64,000 nt of DNA from Ktedonobacter racemifer DSM 44963 (GCF_000178855.1 NZ_ADVG01000003.1:2591341-2655340), one strand, 5' to 3'. Counted from the first letter of the stretch, positions 50,283 through 59,260 are shown. A program made the numbers and translations. Notes: generated by a model not told the origin, from the sequence alone.

Positions 50283-50777
50283 TCAGGCAGGTTCTGGTTG
50301 CTCGCTCTCCCTATGCCGATGGGTGCTGGCTCCTTTTGAAGCCGCTTGAGAAGCAGGGAGAAGTGTCTCATCTAGCACGTCAGCCACGCTCACCTGGGCA
50401 AACTGCTGTTGCATCGCCGCCTCTGCATCGCTATAGAAGCGTTTCAGTGCCGGCTGGATGCCTTTTCCGACGACACAGCCCTGGTTGGGAGGCGTATGAT
50501 GCAGCTCGAAGAGCGGCTCTTGCTCAACGGCTTGATAGACCTCCAGCAGAGATATCTTCTCAGGAGGTTGTGCCAGTGTCCACCCAGCACTCGTTCCATG
50601 GTGCACGTTGACCAGATGGGCTTTGTGAAGCCTTCCCAGAATCCGTCGAATAAAGACGGGGTTCGTGTTGACACTCCCCGCGATCTGATCGGAGGTCATG
50701 ATCTCTTGCTGTTGTGATGCCAGTGCCATCCAGGTGAGGATATGCAGTGCTACAGTGAAATGCGTATTTGCTCTCAT
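50283..50777 (-). CDS. Rrf2-family transcriptional regulator (YwnA-like)
   Basis: 164 residues from the ATG at 50777 (GGAGAAAATCC before it); the frame opens 41 codons earlier across the operator. Winged helix: FTVALHILTWMALASQQQEI, MTSDQIAGSVNTNPVFIRRI, LGRLHKAHLVNVHHGTSAGW, TLAQPPEKISLLEVYQAVEQ. Only one cysteine (NQGCVVGKGIQPAL) where Fe-S Rrf2 proteins have three, so it belongs to the YwnA-like group that does not bind a cluster. It is likely autoregulated via 50787-50823 and controls the SDR gene downstream. Confidence 0.93.
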   Translation of the reverse strand: MRANTHFTVALHILTWMALASQQQEIMTSDQIAGSVNTNPVFIRRILGRLHKAHLVNVHHGTSAGWTLAQPPEKISLLEVYQAVEQEPLFELHHTPPNQGCVVGKGIQPALKRFYSDAEAAMQQQFAQVSVADVLDETLLPASQAASKGASTHRHRESEQPEPA

Positions 50778-50786
50778 GGATTTTCT

Positions 50787-50823
50787 CCTCTCTCCTGTAA
50801 CTAGTATAGTTACAGGAGAGAGG
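50787..50823. promoter_or_regulatory. 37-bp near-complete palindrome, Rrf2 operator covering the ribosome site
   Basis: 17-bp perfect arms (CCTCTCTCCTGTAACTA and its complement) around GTA. The inner part TGTAACT-AGTAT-AGTTACA equals the site at 50214. Because the outer arm includes the GGAG ribosome site of the rrf2 gene, transcript folding could also block translation. Confidence 0.85.
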
Positions 50824-50860
50824 GTTGTCAAGGGAGTCATACTGAGGTAATTGTTCAGAC

Positions 50861-52207
50861 TTAGCCTAACGAGTTTGGTTGGGTAAGAAGAGCGAGACAT
50901 TGGGAGAAAGGGTTGAGTCCTTGAGCCATCCAGGTACCAAAGAGGCTAGCCAGGCTCATGCGGGTCTCTGAGCCTTTGGGGGAGCGTGTGCCGCCGCTGA
51001 TCTTGCGGGCAATGACTAGGGGACGCACACTGCGCTCGGCCAGATTGTTGTGCGCAGGGACGCCTGGCACCGCCACGAACACAAACAATTCGGGTAAAAA
51101 ATCTTCGACGCGTTTGCATAAGGTCTGCTGGGGCGCGGTCGTGCGCACGTACGGTTGGCAGATCGCCCAAAGTTGCTGCTCGAAGGCATGCTGCTGCGCA
51201 ACGCGCATCTGTTGAAGCTGGCGAGGAGACCATCCAGGGTCTGGTTCTTGTGCGGCCCACGCCACCGCTTGATCATACACGTCTTTGACGGCTTTGGCCC
51301 ACCTCCGCATCTCTTTCTCATCGGGGTATTTGTCTTTCAGTTTGTGGATATCCCGCAAATAGTGAACCCAACAGCGTTGATGGAAGCCCTGATAGATATT
51401 GTACCCTGCATAGAAGTCGCTTCCCAGCACGCCCTGGAAGGTTTCCCCAAGCAACTGTTTAATGACCTCTCCGGCACGGGAGTGATGATACTCGTAATAC
51501 CGCATGCTTGGGGTACTCACGCTCCAGATATATCCATTGAGGCCATCCTCTCGCCATCCCGTTTCATCGGCTTGCACTGCCGAACTCGCACGGATCGTGG
51601 CCTTGAGATCGTCAAGCAGGGGTTGAGCATGGGTGCTGATTCGGTGGAGAACCTCCACGATCTCTCCAATGCTCACCTCAACTCCATGCAGACTGAGCAC
51701 TAACTGGCGAATCTGCCGAATGGGCAAACGCATCACCGTGCGCAAGGTGGCGATCAGACTGCTCAACCGCACGCCAAGACGTCCCTGCCCAAGGACCTCG
51801 GTGTGGAAATCCACAGGCGCCTCATGCCATTTCTGGCACTGAGCACACCAGCCTTTGAAGATTCGATGGTGAGTGACTTCTATGGGCGGTGGGGGTGGCA
51901 CATCGATTATCTCTCGCACTCGCGCCAAACTGATCCCTCCCAAGCGCAACTGGCAATCGGGACAGCTCACGATCCGATGCTCCACGATCTGCGTCGGCGC
52001 ACTGCGGGGACGACCATGGTTGTGCTCGGTAGCACGTTTCTTCCTCTGCTTCTTTTCTTCCGCTTTTGGCTTTTTCACGTTCTCTTTGACAAATTCAGGA
52101 GGAGGCGTCTTCTGCTTTTCCAGTTCCTCGATGCGGACCAGAGCCAGGCGCAGATCTTCCCCCACCTGGCTCAATTGAGCCAGGGCTTGGTTGAGGGCTT
52201 CTCGCAA
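50861..52207 (-). CDS. IS66-family transposase (TnpC), 5' end unclear
   Basis: 448 codons from a TTG at 52207; the frame continues upstream (AHLRAENQA before it) without an ATG, so the N-terminus may be truncated by the junction near 52260. Coiled-coil start with RIEELEKQKTPPPEF, Lys-rich linker, zinc region HRIVSCPDCQLRLGG, CAQCQKWHEA, then DDE core: AVQADETGWREDGLNGYIWS (Asp), GVLGSDFYAGYNIYQGFHQR (Asp; CWVHYLRDIHKL) and VPAHNNLAERSVRPLVIARK (Glu). Matches the IS66 DDE_Tnp_IS66 domain throughout. TnpA and TnpB of IS66 are not present, so it is of the single-ORF ISBst12-like type or a remnant. Confidence 0.92.
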   Translation of the reverse strand: MREALNQALAQLSQVGEDLRLALVRIEELEKQKTPPPEFVKENVKKPKAEEKKQRKKRATEHNHGRPRSAPTQIVEHRIVSCPDCQLRLGGISLARVREIIDVPPPPPIEVTHHRIFKGWCAQCQKWHEAPVDFHTEVLGQGRLGVRLSSLIATLRTVMRLPIRQIRQLVLSLHGVEVSIGEIVEVLHRISTHAQPLLDDLKATIRASSAVQADETGWREDGLNGYIWSVSTPSMRYYEYHHSRAGEVIKQLLGETFQGVLGSDFYAGYNIYQGFHQRCWVHYLRDIHKLKDKYPDEKEMRRWAKAVKDVYDQAVAWAAQEPDPGWSPRQLQQMRVAQQHAFEQQLWAICQPYVRTTAPQQTLCKRVEDFLPELFVFVAVPGVPAHNNLAERSVRPLVIARKISGGTRSPKGSETRMSLASLFGTWMAQGLNPFSQCLALLTQPNSLG

Positions 52208-52402
52208 CGCTTGGTTTTCCGCTCGAAGGTGAGCGATTTCATACTGAGATCCTAGGGCTGTTGCAAAGTCGAAATCGCTTTAAGCCACCAAACGAGTAAG
52301 GGATGTGTCGAGATGGTAATGTTAATGCGTATGAGAAGTGAGAAGCAAATACTTGAAAAATGCTTCACGGGCTAAATACCTGCTTAGCCGGGAGAAAAAT
52401 CT
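52208..52402. other. Junction zone 5' of the IS66 transposase
   Basis: GTTGCAAAGTCGAAATCGC near 52260 looks like the tip of another element and falls where the IS66 frame loses similarity. No gene. Confidence 0.35.
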
Positions 52403-52576
52403 TCACTGGGAGAGCTGAACAATCCGATTCTTTGGACCTTCCCCGCGGAGTGGAGAATAGTGTCCTGTCCAGTGACATTGGTGCAGTTCAGGGTCATAGA
52501 TGGTCGGTGGGGGAGGTTCTGTGCCAGGCGAAAGCTGGTTGAGTAGCTCGTAGTCCTTCTTGAGGAGATCCTGCAT
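52403..52576 (-). CDS. Small ORF of 57 codons, unknown
   Basis: ATG 52576 is preceded by GGAGGCAACCTGACTG. The product reads MQDLLKKDYELLNQLSPGTE, PPPTIYDPELHQCHWTGHYS, PLRGEGPKNRIVQLSQ. Composition looks protein-like (amphipathic start, Pro hinge, His/Cys/Trp cluster), but I know no family. It could equally be a fragment of a larger lost gene. Confidence 0.35.
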   Translation of the reverse strand: MQDLLKKDYELLNQLSPGTEPPPPTIYDPELHQCHWTGHYSPLRGEGPKNRIVQLSQ

Positions 52577-52720
52577 CAGTCAGGTTGCCTCCAACTTATA
52601 CCGTACAACCCCGAGCAAAGGCTCATGCTGACCATCACCAGTGGGCGCCTGGACTTCGGCGCACACACCAACTCGGCCATGGAGAGTGTTGGAGGAGACG
52701 AGACAAGCTCCAGCATATGG

Positions 52721-53383
52721 CTAGCGGGCCGGTTCCTTTTGCTTCTGGAGGGTCTGCTCTTTGATCTGCTGATAACGATGGATGGATCGAGATCGATTCA
52801 AACATCCCAGGCTGCACCACTGCCGCGTCCCGCTTTTCGTGGTATCATAGAAAAACAAGATGCAGCGCTCATTCTTACATTTATGCAATCTCTGTCTCTC
52901 CGCTTCTGTCAAAAGCCGAAAGGCGGACAGGGCAATGGGCAGCAGAATTCTCCCCTTTTGCTGATCATGTGCTCGATAGACTGCAATAATCGCCCCCTGG
53001 GCAGTTTGTTGCAACGACTGGTACCCCAAGGAAAGGACCCGGTTGAGCGCCTCCAGATCTTCTGCGGTCGCGGCCTGCTCTTCGACCAGATGGGTACACA
53101 GCGTCCGTAACGCCTGCCGAACCTCTTTTACCGCCTCCAACAATTCGAGCGTCCAGTTGATTGCCAACTCTTCTCCCTCGACATGCTCACGTTCCGGGTG
53201 GTGCGCGAGCGCTTCCTGCCACCAGTGGGACAGCTCATCTGGCGACGAGAGCACATCCCGTTTTTTCCCTCGTACGACCATCTCTGTATTGACCAGATCC
53301 AGTGCCAGCGAGCCACTCAGAAAAAGGGCGGAGCTTTCTGTTCCCCTGGCTTTCGTTTCGCTCACCGTTCTTTCTTTCGTCAT
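52721..53383 (-). CDS. ABATE/CGNR-type zinc-finger transcription regulator
   Basis: 220 residues. The N-terminal ABATE-like domain contains LFLSGSLALDLVNTEMVVRG and helices up to about 150. The C-terminal zinc finger is HKCKNERCILFFYDTTKSGT followed by RQWCSLGCLNRSRSIHRYQQ. The Cys pattern (C-x4-C ... C-x3-C) is complete, but the family name motif C-G-N-R reads C-L-N-R here. These are stress-related DNA-binding regulators of unknown ligand. It is divergent from the DUF1348 gene with the 47-bp palindrome between. Confidence 0.9.
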   Translation of the reverse strand: MTKERTVSETKARGTESSALFLSGSLALDLVNTEMVVRGKKRDVLSSPDELSHWWQEALAHHPEREHVEGEELAINWTLELLEAVKEVRQALRTLCTHLVEEQAATAEDLEALNRVLSLGYQSLQQTAQGAIIAVYRAHDQQKGRILLPIALSAFRLLTEAERQRLHKCKNERCILFFYDTTKSGTRQWCSLGCLNRSRSIHRYQQIKEQTLQKQKEPAR

Positions 53384-53475
53384 AGCAACGCTCCTTTCTT
53401 CAGATAACAGTGTTCTTCTCTCCCCTCAATTGTACAATGCTAAAACACTATTGACAAGGATATTTCTTTGTGATA

Positions 53476-53522
53476 GCTTTTATATACAAGTCAAAATCAA
53501 ATTTTGACTTGTATATAAAAGC
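53476..53522. promoter_or_regulatory. 47-bp palindrome (22-bp arms) between CGNR regulator and DUF1348 gene
   Basis: GCTTTTATATACAAGTCAAA-AT pairs exactly with its complement around CAA. It lies 93 bases before the regulator start and 89 before the DUF1348 start. AT-rich outer part (TATATA) and GTCAAAA inner part suit an operator for the regulator at 52721. Confidence 0.8.
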
Positions 53523-53610
53523 CGTTCCAGAAGGTGGGCTTTTCTGAAGGACCCTTTTTCCATTCGAGAGAGAAACGAGCACCGCTTCTCAAAGAAAAGA
53601 GGAGAGGATC

Positions 53611-54024
53611 ATGCCATTATCACTGAAACCGCCGTTCACGAGAGAAACGGCTCTTCTGAAAGTCAAAGCCGCCGAAGACGCCTGGAACAGCCGCGACCCG
53701 GAGCGGGTCGCACTGGCCTATACCCCTGATTCCCACTGGCGCAACCGGACGGAGTTCTTGACGGGTCGCGAGGCGATCACAGCCTTTCTCCGTCGAAAAT
53801 GGACCAAAGAATTGGACTATCGCCTGATGAAAGAGCTGTGGTGTTACACTGACAACCGTATCTCGGTGCGTTTCGAGTACGAATGGCGCGATGCGGACAC
53901 GGGGCAGTGGATGCGGACGCATGGGAATGAACATTGGGAATTTGATGAAGAGGGGCTCATGCAGCAGCGCGATATGAGCGCGAATGAGTATCCTATTCAG
54001 GAGTCTGAGCGGCGCTACCGCTAA
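53611..54024 (+). CDS. DUF1348 / nuclear transport factor 2-like protein
   Basis: 137 residues. KVKAAEDAWNSRDPERVALA, YTPDSHWRNRTEFLTGREAI, TAFLRRKWTKELDYRLMKEL, ISVRFEYEWRDADTGQWMRT and HGNEHWEFDEEGLMQQRDMS cover the whole NTF2-like fold of this family. Small cytoplasmic protein with a ligand pocket; some relatives are enzymes or binding proteins, role unknown. ATG follows AGAGGAGAGGATC. Probably co-transcribed with the SDR gene 145 bases downstream and controlled through the palindrome upstream. Confidence 0.92.
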   Translation: MPLSLKPPFTRETALLKVKAAEDAWNSRDPERVALAYTPDSHWRNRTEFLTGREAITAFLRRKWTKELDYRLMKELWCYTDNRISVRFEYEWRDADTGQWMRTHGNEHWEFDEEGLMQQRDMSANEYPIQESERRYR

Positions 54025-54169
54025 GAGCGTGGCACTCCCTTCCGAGGTTGCCAATCCTCATGAGATGACGAACCGGATGGGCTGTCATGTGGCAACCATC
54101 ATGCCAATAGTGCGTCGTGTGCGTTGGATACTCACAGAGACAGAAAAAGAGAATGGAGAGGAGCAAACG

Positions 54170-54925
54170 ATGACACAGACATTCACTGGAAAGGTGGCAT
54201 TGGTCACCGGGGGATCGCGTGGGATTGGGGCCGCAACGGCACGGGCACTTGCCGAGGAAGGCGCGGATGTTGCCGTGAGCTATACGGACCCTGCCTCGAC
54301 GACGAAAGCCGAGGCCATAGTCAGTGAACTCAGGGAAAAGGGCGTGCGTGCCGTCGCCTTTCGGGCCGATCAGGCCGATCCCGTTCAGGTCGCGGGGTTG
54401 ATTGAACAGGTGGTCGAGCACTTCGGCCACCTTGATATTCTGGTCAATAACGCTGGTATCCTGGTCTTTGGGAATGTGAATGATCCAGAGAGAGATGAAA
54501 CCAAATTTGCTCGGCTGATGGCGGTCAACCTTGCTGGCGTGGCGACGGCGGTGCAGGCGGCGGCGCGGGTCATGGGTGAGGGAGGACGCATCATCTCGGT
54601 TGGCTCCTGGTTCGCCTCTCGAGTGGGAACGACGGGGCTGGCTGACTATAGTGCCACCAAGGCTGCCGTAGCCGGGTATACCAGGGGTTGGGCGCGGGAT
54701 CTCGGACCACGAGGGATTACCGTCAATGTGGTGCAACCCGGTGCGATCGACACCGACATGAACCCGGCCCAGAGCCCGTTCTCAGCCAGTCTGCTGCCAA
54801 CCATCGCCCTTGGCCGCTATGGCCGGCCCGAAGAGATTGCGGCTGCCATCGTCTTTCTCGCTAGCCCTGCGGCATCATACATTACCGGTACAACGATCAC
54901 GATCGACGGGGGACTGCTGGCGTAA
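54170..54925 (+). CDS. Short-chain dehydrogenase/reductase
   Basis: 251 residues from ATG 54170 (GGAGAGGAGCAAACG before it); the open frame begins at 53984 inside the previous gene. Cofactor site TGGSRGIGAATARAL, NNAGILVFGNV, catalytic Ser in IISVGSWFASRVG, YSATKAAVAGYTRGW with Tyr and Lys, and the C-terminal ASYITGTTITIDGG. Typical classical SDR of the FabG-like type, with all catalytic residues. Substrate unknown; pairs with the DUF1348 gene. Confidence 0.94.
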   Translation: MTQTFTGKVALVTGGSRGIGAATARALAEEGADVAVSYTDPASTTKAEAIVSELREKGVRAVAFRADQADPVQVAGLIEQVVEHFGHLDILVNNAGILVFGNVNDPERDETKFARLMAVNLAGVATAVQAAARVMGEGGRIISVGSWFASRVGTTGLADYSATKAAVAGYTRGWARDLGPRGITVNVVQPGAIDTDMNPAQSPFSASLLPTIALGRYGRPEEIAAAIVFLASPAASYITGTTITIDGGLLA

Positions 54926-55657
54926 TCGAGGCGGCAAAGCGGAGAGAACCATGGAGATCGTGTTCGTAAATAGTGTGAAATGTGGGCAGCTTTTGAGGGT
55001 CCTGGTCGCGTTTGGTGGAAAACCTCAACAGATCTCGGGAGACAAAGAGGAAAAGCTCAAAAGAAGCCGATCCATCTCACATCATTGCTTTTTATCACTG
55101 CCGTTCCACCGAACGTGACCAAGACCCCCTTTTGAGGCGAAACGCGAGAAAATCGGCGTCAATCGTGGGAAGCGACGATTCATTGCCTGGGAAATCCGCT
55201 CCCCATGGAACTTCTTTTATTGACATCTTGTCCATTGGGGACGTCACGCGCACCTGGCTGGAACTCGACCGCAAGAGTCGCCTGGATGTTTCTCGCGTCT
55301 GCCTTTTTCGTCATACCCAGGCCTGTGAGAAAGAACGGAACGACCACCAACACGAAGCCACCACTGACGCTCGCAAGAACGGTTTTCTCCGAGAGGAGAA
55401 GCTAAAGGCGCAGCATTCTCAGCAATGGTTCCTCACGTTTCGAGGATGCTCTGCTGCTTGAGCGTTCTGCCAGGCTGCTTGAGCGTCTCTCGTTGTTGCT
55501 CGTTCTCGTGTTCCTTCGAGGCCGAATACGGGAGTCTTGTCCAGCTGGCTTCTTCCTCACAGATATCACGTCATTTTAGTATGCTTCTGTATGGCAGCGC
55601 AGGGAGGCATCTTCGTCCCCAAGGATTGGACCACGTGAAAGGGATAGCTACCGCCGT
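54926..55657. other. Intergenic stretch without clear gene
   Basis: Frames of 60-150 codons exist on the plus strand but lack ribosome sites and show basic, low-complexity composition. On the minus strand about 55440-55200 reads a hydrophobic segment (TVLASVSGGFVLVVVPFFLT) that could be a membrane-protein remnant, without start. The kinase promoter should lie in 55560-55650. Confidence 0.45.
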
Positions 55658-58603
55658 ATGTCCAATGCAAAGCAGACCAGGCGTGTCACTCCTGCGTCGA
55701 GTGACACGCTCCTCACCATTCTTGAGACGCTTCCTGATGCCTTTTTTGTCGTCGATGACGCCACGACGATTGTGTATACCAATGCGAGCGCGCAGGCCAT
55801 GCTCGGCGCCACACGAGAGGAGCTCTGTGGCACGTCCTTGTGGCGTGGCGCGCCCCACCTGGTCAGCCCGTCGCTCTACCAGGCCGTTCGGAAGACCAGG
55901 CAGACCCGGGAACCAACCAACGTGGCGTATGTGTCTCCCACCACCCACAGCTGGCTGCACGTACAGCTCTCTCCTACCGTTGGGGGACTCATGCTGCATT
56001 TCCACGAGGGGAGAGCACCAACGCGACGCCAAGAGTCATTTTCCCAAAGCGAACACCTCTGCGCTGATATCCTGGAGAACATCTCTGACTGGCTTGCGAT
56101 CTTGGCACCTGATGGGATGATCCTGGCCATCAATCAGCGCCCCTTAGAGGATGCACAGGTCCGACGAGAGGAGATAGTCGGCAGATCCCTGGCTGAAACC
56201 CCCTGGTGGTCATACGCTCCTGCCGTTCTGCAGCGATTGCGTGCAGCGATTGAGCAAGCCTGCAAGGGCGAAACCGTGCGTTTTGATAGCAGGATATGCC
56301 CACAGCCAGGATGGTATCTGGACCTTGCTGTGACGATTGCCCCGCATTTTGATGCGAACAAGCAGGTCGAGTACCTCCTCTATGTAGGCCTGGATATCAC
56401 CAAGCGAAAGCAGGTGGAAGACGAACTGCGTACCCTGGTTGATGCTCTCCCTCAGTTTGTCTGGATCGCAAGACCCGATGGGTATGTCACCTACCTCAAT
56501 CAACGCTTGCTCGACTCTCTGGCGCTGACCCACGAACAGGCCGAAGGGGATGGCTGGTTGGCGGGTGTGCATCCTGATGACCGACAGCGAGTCTGGGAGG
56601 CGTGGCAGACCTCCATCCAGGCTGGGGAGCCCTATGAAGTGGGACATCGCATGCAAGACGGCACCAGCGGAGCGTATCGCTGGTTTCTTGCCCGAGGCAT
56701 GCCGCAACGTAATGCCCAGGGCACGATCCTGCGCTGGGTTGGCACCTGCACCGACATCGAGGAGCAGAAACGAGTCGAGCAGCAGCTCAAAGCCAGCGAG
56801 GAGAACTGGCGTGTGCTGGCCGAAACGGTGCCGCAGTTCGTGTGGACCATTCAACCAGATGGCTCTGCGATGTACTTTAATCAGCGCTATTATGACTACA
56901 CGGGTGCTTCTCCTGAGCAAGCATTGGGCCATGGGTGGAGCCAGTTTTTGCACCCGGATGATTCTGAGCAGGCGCGGGCTCTTCGACGTCACTTGCTTGC
57001 AACGGGTGAAGCCTATGAGATCGAATATCGTCTCAGGGAGGGCAAAACAGGGAACTATCGCTGGTTCTTAGCCCGCGCCATGCCGGTGCGCGATGAAACC
57101 GGCCAGATCGTCAAATGGTTTGGCACCAGCACCGACATCGAGGAACAGAAACGAGCCGAGCAGTGGATCAAAGAAAGTGAGGAGAACTTGAGGGTGCTAG
57201 CCGAAACAGTGCCGCAGCTCGTGTGGACCGCGCGACCCGACGGCCGGCACGAGTACACGAACCAGCACTGGTGTGACTACACTGGGCTCACGCTTGAGCA
57301 CTTCCAAAGCGACGGATGGGCTCATCTCCAGTTCATTCATCCCGATGATCGTGAAAGCAATCGAGTGCTCGGGCAGCATGCCCTGGACACGGGAGAACTG
57401 TTTGAGCACGAAGAGCGTCTCAGGGAGGGCCAAACGGGAGCGTATCGCTGGTTCTTAACTCGCGCCTTGCCGGTACGTGATGAAGCAGGCCAGATCGTCA
57501 AGTGGTTTGGCACCAGCACCGATATCGACGAGCAGAAGCGCATCGAGGAAGCCTTACGAGAGAGCCAGGAGCGCGCAAGCACCCTGATGAACTCCAACAT
57601 TATCGGGACCTTTGTCGGCGAAGGCGAGCAGATTGTGGACGCCAACGACACCTTTCTGCGCATGACCGGCTATACCCGCGAAGACCTGCGGGCCGGGCGC
57701 ATCAACTGGATGCACATGACCCCTCCGGAGTACCTGACTCGTACCTTAGAGGCCCATAAGGAATTGGCCGCCCAGCCGTCATTGGCGCCGTATGAGAAAG
57801 AGTACGTGTGTAAAGATGGCAGTCGCCTTCCGGTGCTCGTGGGCGGGGTCGTCTTAGAGCATCACCCGCGCCAGGCGATCATTTTTGTGCTGGATAACTC
57901 GGCCCGCAAGGAACTCGAACAACGCAAAGATGACTTTATCAATATGGCTAGCCATGAACTGCGGACTCCGCTCACTGTGGTCAAGCTGCAGACCCACCTG
58001 GTGCACAAACGCCTCGAAAAACACTCCCAGCACGAGGCGGCTACCGCGCTTTCCAGAGTGGAGAGGCCGATCGAGCAACTGGAGCGTCTGATCGCAGAGT
58101 TACTGGATGTCTCCCAGATGCAGACAGGGAGACTGAAGTACATCTGGGAGCGGGTGGACCTCGACGAGTTGCTGCGAGAGATCGCCGACACCATGCAGCG
58201 CATGAGTCCCAGCCATACCATTGTGGTGCGTGGGACCGTGCAAACCAGCGTGACCGGGGATCGAGACCGGCTGAGACAGGTGTTCACCAACCTGCTCAGC
58301 AATGCCATCAAGTATTCTCCCAATGCAAAGACCGTTGAGGTGGAGCTCTCCGCTTCCGAAGAGGCGGTCACGATTCGGGTGCAGGATCATGGTCTGGGCA
58401 TCCCGCGTGAAAAGCACAAGAAGATTTTTGAGCGTTTCTATCGGGCCACTGGTCTCAGCCATGAAACGATCCCTGGTCTGGGCATGGGGCTCTATATTGT
58501 GGCCGAGATCGTCAAGGGCCATGGGGGAACCATCACGGTGGAGAGCGACGTCGGAAAAGGATCGACCTTTACGGTGACCCTTCCCAGGAAGAGGGATGCC
58601 TGA
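55658..58603 (+). CDS. Soluble sensor histidine kinase with six PAS units
   Basis: 981 residues. PAS1 about 17-115 (LPDAFFVVDDATTIVYTNAS), PAS2 about 130-250, PAS3 260-380, PAS4 385-505, PAS5 515-635, PAS6 645-760. PAS3-5 are near repeats of each other, each with a V-W-x-x-x-P-D-G start, an H-P-D-D segment, YRWFLARxMP and a W-F/V-G-T-x-T-D-I-E-E-Q-K-R linker. HisKA: His766 in MASHELRTPL; HATPase_c with N-box LLSNAIKY (Asn882), DHGLGIP and GLGMGLYI. No membrane helix or receiver domain. Signal probably cytoplasmic (redox, light or aromatic ligands). The start ATG is weak (TACCGCCGT before it), with alternatives downstream only after PAS1. It is an intact paralogue of the kinase at 10449. Confidence 0.9.
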   Translation: MSNAKQTRRVTPASSDTLLTILETLPDAFFVVDDATTIVYTNASAQAMLGATREELCGTSLWRGAPHLVSPSLYQAVRKTRQTREPTNVAYVSPTTHSWLHVQLSPTVGGLMLHFHEGRAPTRRQESFSQSEHLCADILENISDWLAILAPDGMILAINQRPLEDAQVRREEIVGRSLAETPWWSYAPAVLQRLRAAIEQACKGETVRFDSRICPQPGWYLDLAVTIAPHFDANKQVEYLLYVGLDITKRKQVEDELRTLVDALPQFVWIARPDGYVTYLNQRLLDSLALTHEQAEGDGWLAGVHPDDRQRVWEAWQTSIQAGEPYEVGHRMQDGTSGAYRWFLARGMPQRNAQGTILRWVGTCTDIEEQKRVEQQLKASEENWRVLAETVPQFVWTIQPDGSAMYFNQRYYDYTGASPEQALGHGWSQFLHPDDSEQARALRRHLLATGEAYEIEYRLREGKTGNYRWFLARAMPVRDETGQIVKWFGTSTDIEEQKRAEQWIKESEENLRVLAETVPQLVWTARPDGRHEYTNQHWCDYTGLTLEHFQSDGWAHLQFIHPDDRESNRVLGQHALDTGELFEHEERLREGQTGAYRWFLTRALPVRDEAGQIVKWFGTSTDIDEQKRIEEALRESQERASTLMNSNIIGTFVGEGEQIVDANDTFLRMTGYTREDLRAGRINWMHMTPPEYLTRTLEAHKELAAQPSLAPYEKEYVCKDGSRLPVLVGGVVLEHHPRQAIIFVLDNSARKELEQRKDDFINMASHELRTPLTVVKLQTHLVHKRLEKHSQHEAATALSRVERPIEQLERLIAELLDVSQMQTGRLKYIWERVDLDELLREIADTMQRMSPSHTIVVRGTVQTSVTGDRDRLRQVFTNLLSNAIKYSPNAKTVEVELSASEEAVTIRVQDHGLGIPREKHKKIFERFYRATGLSHETIPGLGMGLYIVAEIVKGHGGTITVESDVGKGSTFTVTLPRKRDA

Positions 58604-59260
58604 GCAATGAAAGAACACGACGCGCGTCATCGGGGGGTATGGTGCAGCGGAACAGGAAAGTGGTTTCAGGCCAATTCTCGTGCGAGAGAGCCTCGGAGAA
58701 ACTGTAATGCATGCAAAAAAAAGCAGAGAGAGCGAAATCGGCGATCCAACGCTTTTTTCTCTGTGTTGTCAACCCGCTCTGTAAGCCAGCCTAGAGCTTC
58801 GACCACGTTTCTGTTCTGCTGCACCACCTACCCCGCTCCCTCCTTTGAGGAACGCAGCATGAGTTGCGCGCGACGTCGCCAATTTCCAAGGTGTCGATGG
58901 AAGAAGCCAGATGCAGAGTGGTTTGCCCAGGCATATTCACGCCAATGCTCATGATTGGGGGCAAGTGCTCATGTTCCTCCGAAAATAGGTTTCACATGCT
59001 GAGGTCAAGTCTCAGGTGCAGCCCATTTTCATCTGCTTTCATGTCGCGTTGCGACATCACGCTTTGAGGGCAAAATCGGGCAAGCTTTCGGGTCATTTAC
59101 CAGCTGGCCCTTGAAGCATTGGTAGGACTCATCATTGAGGTTACGTTTATCGCCACGCTGACCCAGCGGTCTTCAATCGGTAAGCTTCCTGGCCTAGCTC
59201 TCCAATGTTTCGGGAGAATTGCTCATCCAAGCCCCGTGAAGCCACGACTGTCACTGACAG
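58604..59260. other. Intergenic stretch with IS21-like remnant
   Basis: Read on the minus strand, 59098-58925 shows GCTGGTAAATGACCCGAAAG, CTTGCCCGATTTTGCCCTCA, then GAACATGAGCACTTGCCCCC and CATGAGCATTGGCG, the same end pattern as at 18421 and 46163, plus a small dyad TGTCGCGTTGCGACA at 59039-59053. The rest holds no gene. It directly precedes the CoiA-like gene and may have removed its 5' end. Confidence 0.55.

Noticed and set aside
55012..55461. 149-codon plus-strand frame after the SDR gene
   Set aside because: No ribosome site, basic low-complexity composition, no similarity recognised.
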